Assembly: GCA_039025855.1 (NCBI GenBank)
Contig: JBCCNL010000051.1
Span: forward strand, 1 to 26,043
From: JBCCOW01 sp039025855
GTDB taxonomy: Bacteria; Planctomycetota; Phycisphaerae; Phycisphaerales; Phycisphaeraceae
Direction of reading: 5' to 3'
DNA: 26,043 nucleotides
The position numbers were made by a program, and so were the translations under genes. The first letter of the stretch is position 1; every line of letters starts with the position of its first letter. This document shows, one piece after another, positions 13,774 to 20,108 of this stretch. Under the pieces are notes generated by a model. The model was not told the origin of the DNA. It worked only from the letters and a program-made list of their open reading frames with translations, and made no database searches.

Positions 13774-14721
13774 TCAATCCAGCGAGATGCGGGGGTCGAC
13801 GAAGGCGTAGGCGAGGTCGACGAGGAGGTTGAAGGCGATGAGGAGGGCGGCGTAGACCAGGACGATGCCGAGTAGGAGGAACTGGTCTTTGTTGCGGACG
13901 GCGTTGACGAAGTGTTCGCCGAGGCCGGGGATGTTGAAGACCTGTTCGATGACGAAGGAGCCGGTCATGGCCGAGGCGGTGGCGGGGCCGAGGAAGGAGA
14001 GGACGGGGAGGAAGGCGTTTTTGAGGGCGTGGCGGAACAGGGCCTGGCGGTTGGAGAGGCCTTTGGCCCTGGCGGTGCGGAGGTAATCGGAGGCCATGAC
14101 GTCGGCGAGGCCGAGGCGGGTGAGGCGGGCGATGTAGGCGGCGGGGGCGAGGCCGAGCGCGAGGGCGGGGAGGATGAGGTTGGCGGGGCCGGTCCAGCCG
14201 CCGAGGGGTAAATGCAGCCAGGTGAGGTCGGGGGCGAGCTGCCGGGCGAGGCCTGCGCCGAGGGCGAGCAGGAGGGTGCCGGTGACGAAGCTTGGGAGGG
14301 AGATGCCGAGCAGGGCGACGCCGAGGGAGCCGGCGTCGAGGGGGGATCGGGGCTTGAGGGCGCCGAGGACGCCGGCGGTGGTGCCGAGGAGCAGGGCCAG
14401 GGCGATGGCGGTGACGCCGAGTGTGGCGGAGACGGGTAAAGCATCGCCGATGATGTCGGCCACGCGTTGGCCGGGGTATTGGAGGGACGGGCCGAAGTCG
14501 CCGGTGAGGGCGTCGCCGAGATAGTTGAAGGCGAAGGCGACGGGGTCGTCGAGGTTGTACTGGGCACGCATGGCGGCCTCGACCTCGGGCTGGGGCTTTC
14601 GGCCGTCGGTGGCGCGGAGGGGGTCGCCGGGCACGGCCCAGGCCAGCGTGAACGTGATCACGAAGACGAGGGCGAGGATCAGCGGGAGCTGGATCAGGCG
14701 TCGGGCGAGGAGGGTGGTCAT
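13774..14721 (-). CDS. Peptide ABC transporter permease (OppB/DppB type)
   Basis: 315 aa. It has a first membrane helix (LIQLPLILALVFVITFTLAWAVPGDP), the conserved family start with the PGDP turn, and about five more helices. The cytoplasmic EAA loop that touches the ATPase is visible (DYLRTARAKGLSNRQALFRHALKNAFLPVL). The C-terminus VDLAYAFVDPRISLD is the standard end of the family. It lies 12 bp after the peptide-binding protein gene on the same strand. The second permease (OppC type) and the ATPases that normally follow are absent: the next gene downstream is the convergent toxin gene. They must be encoded elsewhere if this transporter works. Confidence 0.93.
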   Translation of the reverse strand: MTTLLARRLIQLPLILALVFVITFTLAWAVPGDPLRATDGRKPQPEVEAAMRAQYNLDDPVAFAFNYLGDALTGDFGPSLQYPGQRVADIIGDALPVSATLGVTAIALALLLGTTAGVLGALKPRSPLDAGSLGVALLGISLPSFVTGTLLLALGAGLARQLAPDLTWLHLPLGGWTGPANLILPALALGLAPAAYIARLTRLGLADVMASDYLRTARAKGLSNRQALFRHALKNAFLPVLSFLGPATASAMTGSFVIEQVFNIPGLGEHFVNAVRNKDQFLLLGIVLVYAALLIAFNLLVDLAYAFVDPRISLD

Positions 14722-14733
14722 AAACGGCGGGCG

Positions 14734-16488
14734 TTATTCCGGGGTGACGCGGATGCGGTGGAGGGCGGACTTGTTCCAGGCGTTGAGGGTGAAGTTCTGG
14801 ACGCGGTTGGGGTCGAAGAGGTGGAGCTGGGTGTAGTGGTAGATCGGCGCGATGGGGGCGTCGGCGAGCATCATGCGTTCTGCTTGCTCGTAGAAGCGGT
14901 TGGCTTCATCGGGGTCGAGGGCGGCGCGGCCTTGGTCGAGGAGGGCGTCGTAGTCGGGGTTGGCGTAGCCGGAGTCGTTGTTGCCGTCGTCGGAGCGGAA
15001 GAGTTCGAGGAAGGTGGAGGGGTGGGGGTAGTCGCCGAACCAGCCGCCGCGGGCGATGACGAAGTTGCCGTTGTTGCGGAGGTCGATGAGTCGGTTCCAC
15101 TCGACGGCCTCGGTGGTCACGTCGATGCCGAGCTCGTCCTTCCAGTGTCGGGCGATGGCGAGTGCGGGGCCTTCGTGGCCGCCACCGGTGTTGTAGACGA
15201 GCTTGAGGGTGGGGATGGGGTTGCCGGCATGGCCCGGGGTGGCGTAGCCGGCGTCGCGGAGCAGTTGACGGGCGGCGGCGGGGTCGTAGGGGATGGCGTC
15301 TTCGGGGGGCAGGGTGTAGCCGGCGATGGAGCCGGGGGGGACGAAGGTGTTGGCGGTGGGCTGGTCCATGCGGGTGACCTTGGAGACGAGGGTCTGCCGG
15401 TCGATGCAGCGGGCCAGGGCCTGTCGGAGGGCGGGGTCGGCGAGGGGGTTGGGCGAGCCGTCGGAGAGCGTGGGGCGTGAGTTGAAGATGTAGAAGTAGG
15501 TGCCGGCGGAGGGCACGTTGTGGACGTCGTTGCGGTTGGCACGGATGAGTTCGGCAGCGATGGCGGCGGAGGGCAGGCCGGGGAGCCAGTCGACTTCGCC
15601 GGACTCGTAGGTCATGAAGGAGAGGGCTTCGCCGCGGATGAGGTGTTGGACGATGCGGTGGTTGCCGAGGGTGTCGGCGGCGTGGTAGTGGGGGTTGGCG
15701 TCGAGGACCATGCGTCGGCCGAAGGACCATTCGGTGAGTTGGTAGGGGCCGTTGGAGATAAGGCGGTCGGGGTCGATGAAGTAGTTGGGGTCCATGGTGA
15801 CCCGGCCGGTGGTGGGGTCGACGGTGAGGGCGGCGGATGCGGTGGGGGCGTGGACGGGAGAGTAGATGCCGAAGCCGGCGAGGTCGGGGAAGTAGGCGGT
15901 GGGTTTTTCGAGGGTGACGATGAGGGTGCGGTCGTCGGGAGTCTGGAGGCCGACGGTGGCGTCGAAGTGGGTCAGGGTTTTTTGCCAGGCTTGCTTGCCT
16001 TGTCCCGGTGTTTGGGCGAGTTCTTTGAGTTTGTCGTTGCGCCAATCGAAGAAGGGCTTAGCGCCTTTGATGAGCATGAACTTGCCGGAGTAGCCGGCGG
16101 CGAGGTCGGGGAGCAGAGCGCGGAACCAGGCGTGTTTGAAGTCGTGCGAGGTGACGGGGTCGCCGTTGGACCAGCGGGCGTCGTCGCGGAGGGTGAAGGT
16201 GTAGGTGGTCGCGTCGTCGCTGACCCCCGGAAGTGAAGCCGCGCCCGGAACAAGCTGCAGTGTTTCCGGGTCGACGGTGAGCAGGGGCTCGAAGAGGGCG
16301 TCGATGATGCGGAAGTCGTTGAGGGCGGTGGCCCGCTGCGGATCGAGGGTTTTGACCGGCGAGGGGACGGCAAAGGTGAGGGCGGTCTTGTCGGGGGGGA
16401 GGTCGGGGAGGGGACGCCCGAAGCCGAAGTTGAAGACGGCGGCGGGGAGGAGCAGGGCGAGGAGGATGAGGGGGAGGGCCCAGCGCAT
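14734..16488 (-). CDS. Peptide-binding protein of an ABC transporter (SBP family 5, OppA-like)
   Basis: 584 aa. The N-terminus is a hydrophobic segment (residues 2-20) without a lipobox cysteine, so it may be a signal peptide or a membrane anchor. Family features follow: PVKTLDPQRATALNDFRIIDALFEPLLTVDPETLQLVPGAA, ATTYTFTLRDDARWSNGDPVTSHDFKHAWFRAL, ALRQALARCIDRQTLVSKV, and DAPIAPIYHYTQLHLFDP near the end. This is the oligopeptide-binding (OppA/MppA-like) group. It should capture peptides outside the inner membrane and deliver them to the permease encoded next (12 bp). The start ATG at 16488 has no strong Shine-Dalgarno; a palindrome lies just upstream. Confidence 0.94.
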   Translation of the reverse strand: MRWALPLILLALLLPAAVFNFGFGRPLPDLPPDKTALTFAVPSPVKTLDPQRATALNDFRIIDALFEPLLTVDPETLQLVPGAASLPGVSDDATTYTFTLRDDARWSNGDPVTSHDFKHAWFRALLPDLAAGYSGKFMLIKGAKPFFDWRNDKLKELAQTPGQGKQAWQKTLTHFDATVGLQTPDDRTLIVTLEKPTAYFPDLAGFGIYSPVHAPTASAALTVDPTTGRVTMDPNYFIDPDRLISNGPYQLTEWSFGRRMVLDANPHYHAADTLGNHRIVQHLIRGEALSFMTYESGEVDWLPGLPSAAIAAELIRANRNDVHNVPSAGTYFYIFNSRPTLSDGSPNPLADPALRQALARCIDRQTLVSKVTRMDQPTANTFVPPGSIAGYTLPPEDAIPYDPAAARQLLRDAGYATPGHAGNPIPTLKLVYNTGGGHEGPALAIARHWKDELGIDVTTEAVEWNRLIDLRNNGNFVIARGGWFGDYPHPSTFLELFRSDDGNNDSGYANPDYDALLDQGRAALDPDEANRFYEQAERMMLADAPIAPIYHYTQLHLFDPNRVQNFTLNAWNKSALHRIRVTPE

Positions 16489-16520
16489 GGTTTCAGTTTA
16501 CGGCGGGATGCGCGGGTGGG

Positions 16521-16541
16521 GCCGGGCCGACACGGCCCGGC
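16521..16541. repeat. Perfect palindrome (9-bp arms, ACA loop)
   Basis: GCCGGGCCG (16521-16529), ACA, CGGCCCGGC (16533-16541), followed by TCG. It sits in the 77-bp gap between the HAD gene stop (16566, leftward) and the start of the oppA-like gene. It could act as a terminator for the leftward HAD transcript; it belongs to the dispersed family. Confidence 0.7.
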
Positions 16542-16565
16542 TCGCTTGGTGCGCTGGATTTGGGG

Positions 16566-17249
16566 TCAGGGGAAGAGGCGTTGGAGGTCGGCGAGTTTGA
16601 GTTTGCTGAGGTCTTCGGCGAGTTGGTCGGCGAGGGGGAAGAGGGGATCGAGGGGGCCGGTGGTGGCGAGGCCGAGGGTCTGGAGGCCGGCTGCGGAAGC
16701 GGAGGCGAGCCCGGCGGCGGTGTCCTCGATGGCGAGGCAGTCGGCGGGGTCGAGGTTCAGGCGTTCGACGGCGAGGCGGTAGGTCTCGGGGTTGGGCTTA
16801 GAACGCTGCACGTCGTCGGTGGTCACGATGATCGGGAAAGCGTCGGTGAGTTCGAGGGCGGGGGAGGCGAGGAGCTGGTCGATGTCTTTACGCGTGGCGC
16901 CGGAGGCGATGGCGATGGGCAGTTCGGCGACGAGACATTCTCGGACCAACTCGACGGCACCGGGGATAGCGGCGGCCTGGCCGGAGGCGATGACGGCGTC
17001 GAAGGCGGTTTGTTTTTTGGCGCAGAGCTCGGCGATGCGGTCGTCGTCGATGGGCTGGTTGGCTTGGGTGAGCATGTGCCGGAACGCGTCGCGGTCGTCG
17101 AAGCCGATGTATTCGTCGAGGTAGCGTTCGTAGGTGAAGTGCTCGGCGAGGGCGGGGTCGAGGGACTTGCCGACGAGGGTGAAGGCGAGGAAGTGGAGGG
17201 GTTCGGAGTCGACGAGGACGCCGTCGAAGTCGAAGACGATGGCTTGCAT
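16566..17249 (-). CDS. HAD-superfamily phosphatase (beta-phosphoglucomutase-like)
   Basis: 227 aa from the ATG at 17249; the frame continues 15 codons upstream, but that part is a 7-bp tandem repeat and the family begins at QAIVFDFDGVLVDSEPLH. All four HAD motifs are present: DFDGVLVDSE (nucleophile D and second D), IASGATRKDI (motif II), KPNPETYRLAVERL (motif III lysine) and AIEDTAAGLASASAAG (motif IV). The helical cap between motifs I and II is the type of beta-phosphoglucomutase and phosphoglycolate phosphatase relatives, so the substrate is a small phosphorylated compound, probably a sugar phosphate. The upstream neighbour is the divergent regulator gene at 17501. Confidence 0.93.
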   Translation of the reverse strand: MQAIVFDFDGVLVDSEPLHFLAFTLVGKSLDPALAEHFTYERYLDEYIGFDDRDAFRHMLTQANQPIDDDRIAELCAKKQTAFDAVIASGQAAAIPGAVELVRECLVAELPIAIASGATRKDIDQLLASPALELTDAFPIIVTTDDVQRSKPNPETYRLAVERLNLDPADCLAIEDTAAGLASASAAGLQTLGLATTGPLDPLFPLADQLAEDLSKLKLADLQRLFP

Positions 17250-17256
17250 GGGCGGA

Positions 17257-17291
17257 GTAGGGCGTAGGGGGTAAGCGGAAAGCGGACGGGG
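17257..17291. repeat. Heptanucleotide tandem repeat upstream of the HAD gene
   Basis: Five 7-bp units in a row: GTAGGGC, GTAGGGG, GTAAGCG, GAAAGCG and GACGGGG. The tract starts 7 bp upstream of the HAD start codon, so it forms the 5' leader of that gene. It has the same period as the tracts inside udgX and egtB but a different unit. Confidence 0.7.
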
Positions 17292-17500
17292 CACGAGAGC
17301 TTACCGGCTGTTCTGGAGCGTGGGTGCGGTTTTGAGCGGGTGTGGGCGGGTGGGGCTTCCGATAACGCCGGTCGTTACACGGGCGCAGAAAAAGTGGATT
17401 GGGCCGGTTAATCCGGTGGGGTGGGTGGACGATGAATTCTTTGGAGTCGCTTGAGAGAAGCGGCGTTTGAAGTGGAGCCGAGGAGAAAGGCCTTTTTGTT

Positions 17501-18079
17501 ATGTCCAAGCCTAAAGACATCCTGACGACCGGCGAGGTCGCGAAGATCTGTAACGTCGCCCCGCGGACCGTCAGCAAGTGGTTCGACTCCGGCCAGCTCA
17601 AGGGCTACCGGATCCCCGGCTCGAAGGACCGCCGGATCCCGATGGGCAACCTCATCAAGTTCATGAAGGACCACAACATCCCGCTGGATGGGGTGCAGTC
17701 CGGCTCGACGCGGGTGCTTATCGTCGATCAGCAGACCGAGATCGTCGGCGTGCTGCGGCAGGTCTTGACCGAGCAGGCGAAGTACGAGGTGCACGTGGCC
17801 CACAGCGGGTTCTCGGCGGGTGTCGAGTGCGAGAAGGTTCGGCCGCACGTCATGCTGTTGGACATGCACCTGGACGACATCAAGGGTCAGGATGTGCTCA
17901 AGCTGGTGCGGGACAACTCGGACCTGCAGCTCACGAAGGTTGTGGCGATGTCGGGCAAGCTGACCGAGGGCCAGGCGAGCCACCTGATGAGCTCGGGTTT
18001 TGATGGGTATTTGAAGAAGCCGTTCCACATCCGGCAGGCGATCGAGGCGATCGAAGATGCCCACGCGTTGGTGTATTGA
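17501..18079 (+). CDS. Response regulator: excisionase-type HTH fused to a receiver domain
   Basis: 192 aa. Residues about 8-58 form a MerR/excisionase-like winged HTH (LTTGEVAKICNVAPRTVSKWFDSGQLKGYRIPGSKDRRIP), which should bind DNA. Residues about 71-188 are a CheY-like receiver with the phosphate acceptor D121 (MLLDMHL), the switch serine in AMSGK and the conserved lysine K173 in LKKPF. The first acidic residue is D76 (VLIVD), but the second, normally D or E, is glutamine (Q77), which may alter magnesium binding. This domain order, DNA-binding first, is the reverse of OmpR-type regulators. No histidine kinase is nearby. AGGAG lies 15 bp upstream of the ATG, with AAAGG closer; the upstream 204 bp are shared with the divergent HAD gene. 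Confidence 0.9.
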   Translation: MSKPKDILTTGEVAKICNVAPRTVSKWFDSGQLKGYRIPGSKDRRIPMGNLIKFMKDHNIPLDGVQSGSTRVLIVDQQTEIVGVLRQVLTEQAKYEVHVAHSGFSAGVECEKVRPHVMLLDMHLDDIKGQDVLKLVRDNSDLQLTKVVAMSGKLTEGQASHLMSSGFDGYLKKPFHIRQAIEAIEDAHALVY

Positions 18080-18088
18080 GGGGCGTGA

Positions 18089-18109
18089 CCCCGGGTCACT
18101 GACCCGGGG
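18089..18109. terminator. Perfect palindrome after the response regulator gene (9-bp arms, ACT loop)
   Basis: CCCCGGGTC (18089-18097), ACT, GACCCGGGG (18101-18109), followed by CTAAAT. It starts 9 bp after the stop codon at 18079 and could terminate transcription, though no T-run follows. It has the same 9+3+9 build and edges as the palindromes at 6911 and 16521. Confidence 0.65.
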
Positions 18110-18226
18110 CTAAATGTTGATCGTGTGAGTGGCGGGATGGGGATGGAATTTGTAGGCTTTGCCGCTTGATCGGGCTGCCGGCGTGTCGGCGGCCCGGCTT
18201 GTTTTCCAGCACAGGAGCCTGCTGCC

Positions 18227-18991
18227 ATGACCACCGCTGCGCGAGATTTCGGGGTTCAGTCGTACTGCTTTCGGCACTTCAAGGACAACGCGGAGGTCGC
18301 CCAGCTGGTGCGGCGGATCGGGGTGTCGAAGATCGAGGTGTGTGCGGTGCACGCGGACTTCCACGACCTCAAGGGCTGGCGGGAGATCGTGGCGAAGTAC
18401 CGGGACAAGGGCGTGTCGATCTGCTCGATCGGGGTGCAGACGTTCACGGGGGCCCCGGACGAACGGGACTGGTTCGAGTGTGCCGCGGAGGCGGGGGCTC
18501 GGCATATCTCGGCCCATTTCAAGATCGGGTCGTACCTGGACGCCGTGCCGAAGACGCAGGCGTTGGCGGAGGAGTACGGGATCAAGGTGGGGATCCACTG
18601 TCACGGCGGGTATATGTTTGGCGGGTCGCTGGATGTAGTCTCGCACCTGATCGAGATGGGCACGCCGCAGATCGGGCTGTGCCTGGATACGGCGTGGGCG
18701 ATGCAGACCGGGCCGCGCAACGGCAACCCGGTTGACTGGGTGCGGAAGCTCTCGGGCAAGGTCACGGGTGTGCACTACAAGGACTTCGTGTTCGATCGGA
18801 ACGCGCAGTGGAATGATGTGGTTGTGGGGGCTGGCAATCTGGATCTGCCGGCACTGGTTGAGGCGCTCGACGAGGGCGGGTTCGAGGGGATGGCGGTGAT
18901 CGAGTACGAGGCGGATGTCGAGGACCCGGTGCCGGCGCTGAGCGAGTGCGTGCGGAAGATGCGCGAGGTCACGGGCGCGGTGGATGCGTGA
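18227..18991 (+). CDS. Sugar phosphate isomerase/epimerase-like TIM barrel protein
   Basis: 254 aa with AGGAG 9 bp upstream of the ATG. The xylose isomerase-like (AP endonuclease 2) barrel is recognised from its metal-site strands: KVGIHCHGGYMFGG, IGLCLDTAWAM, VTGVHYKDFVFD and MAVIEYEADVEDPVPAL, which give the expected His, Asp, His and Glu ligands. Members interconvert sugars or act in inositol and sugar-acid breakdown; the substrate cannot be told here because the neighbours are unrelated. It stands alone, with its 3' end facing egtD across 52 bp that include the 12-bp perfect palindrome GCGACGCGTCGC (18998-19009). Confidence 0.88.
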   Translation: MTTAARDFGVQSYCFRHFKDNAEVAQLVRRIGVSKIEVCAVHADFHDLKGWREIVAKYRDKGVSICSIGVQTFTGAPDERDWFECAAEAGARHISAHFKIGSYLDAVPKTQALAEEYGIKVGIHCHGGYMFGGSLDVVSHLIEMGTPQIGLCLDTAWAMQTGPRNGNPVDWVRKLSGKVTGVHYKDFVFDRNAQWNDVVVGAGNLDLPALVEALDEGGFEGMAVIEYEADVEDPVPALSECVRKMREVTGAVDA

Positions 18992-19043
18992 CGACCGGCG
19001 ACGCGTCGCGGCTGTCGAATACGTGATCAGGTGGAAGATCGAT

Positions 19044-20015
19044 TCAGCGCGTCGTCAGGCAGTAGACGGCGAAGCGCTGCGCGGGGTCGGTCCAGGTGTG
19101 GTCGAGGGTCCAGGCGTCGGCGAGCTGGGCGAAGCGTTCGTGGGTGTATTTGTGGCTGGACTCGGTCCAGATGGTTTCATCGCGATGGAAGTGCAGGGGG
19201 TAGCCGGCGACGGTGACGGTCTGGTCGGCGAGCGAGACGAGATGCATCTCGATGCGAGCGTGGTCGGGGTCGTAGCGGGCTTCGTGTTTGAAGGCATTGA
19301 GGTCAAAGTCGGCGTCGGCTTCGCGGTTGAGGCGGCGGAGGAGGTTGAGGTTGAAGTCGGCGGTGACGCCGGCGTCGTCGTCGTAGGCGGCGAGGAGTTC
19401 GGGGACGGGCTTGACCAGGTCGATGCCGATGAGGAGCCGGCCGGGCTTTGCGGGGGTGGGTGCGGTGAGTTGGGCGAGTGTTCGGAGGAAGCGTTGGGCG
19501 GCGCGGGGGGCGAAGTTGCCGAGGGTGGAGCCGGGGAAATAGACGGCGGTTTGGGTGTCGGCGGATGCGGGTTCGGGGAGCGGGATGGGCTGGTCGTAGT
19601 CGGCGACGACGGGGAGGATGGGGATGGCGGGGTAGTCGGCCTGAAGGTTTCGGGCGGTTTGGAGGAGGTGGGATTCGGAGATGTCGACGGGGATGTAGCA
19701 GGACAGGCTGGGCAGTTGATCGAGGAGGGCGCGGGTCTTGGTGGAGGAGCCGGAGCCGAGCTCGACGAGGCGGGTGGGTGCGTGCTCGGTAGTCAGGGCG
19801 GCGGCCATGGCGGGGGCGTGTTCGGCCATGATCGCGGTCTCGGTGCGGGTGGGGTAGTACTCGGGCAGCTCGGTGATCTGGTCGAAGAGGCGGGAGCCCT
19901 CGGCGTCGTAGAGGAGCTTGCAGGGCAGGGTTTTTCGGGGGGCCTGGAGGCCGGCGAGGGCTTCGGCGATGAGGGGGGAGAGGGTGGGCGTTGCGGGGAT
20001 GGAGGCGAGGGTCAT
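19044..20015 (-). CDS. egtD: L-histidine N-alpha-methyltransferase EgtD
   Basis: 323 aa, the normal length. It adds three methyl groups from S-adenosylmethionine to histidine, giving hercynine, the first step of ergothioneine synthesis. Visible marks are KTLPCKLLYDAEGSRLFDQITELPEYYPTRTE at the start, the SAM-binding LVELGSGSSTKTRALL, YIPVDISESHL, and PGSTLGNFAPRAAQRFL. The end (HKYTHERFAQLADAWTL) is also typical. It follows egtB on the same strand with 93 bp between them, which include a small palindrome at 20064-20076; the two are probably one transcript. Confidence 0.95.
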   Translation of the reverse strand: MTLASIPATPTLSPLIAEALAGLQAPRKTLPCKLLYDAEGSRLFDQITELPEYYPTRTETAIMAEHAPAMAAALTTEHAPTRLVELGSGSSTKTRALLDQLPSLSCYIPVDISESHLLQTARNLQADYPAIPILPVVADYDQPIPLPEPASADTQTAVYFPGSTLGNFAPRAAQRFLRTLAQLTAPTPAKPGRLLIGIDLVKPVPELLAAYDDDAGVTADFNLNLLRRLNREADADFDLNAFKHEARYDPDHARIEMHLVSLADQTVTVAGYPLHFHRDETIWTESSHKYTHERFAQLADAWTLDHTWTDPAQRFAVYCLTTR

Positions 20016-20063
20016 CTTGGGCTTTCGGTACGGCTTGAGGTGATAGGTTGGCGGGAGACCCGC

Positions 20064-20076
20064 GTCGCGTAGCGAC
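20064..20076. repeat. Short palindrome between egtB and egtD
   Basis: GTCGC-GTA-GCGAC with flanks GAGACCCGC on the left and CCGGCTATTGAG on the right. The right flank is nearly the same as that of the palindrome at 2366-2389 (CCGGCTATCGAG), which ties the two together as copies of one element. Confidence 0.6.
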
Positions 20077-20108
20077 CCGGCTATTGAGTCGTGGTGAAAG
20101 GAGCGGTG

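Noticed and set aside
17296..17500. Possible small RNA or riboswitch in the divergent region before the response regulator
   Set aside because: Only a short CCGG...CCGG repeat and an A-rich stretch are seen; no known RNA family or clear promoter-terminator pair.
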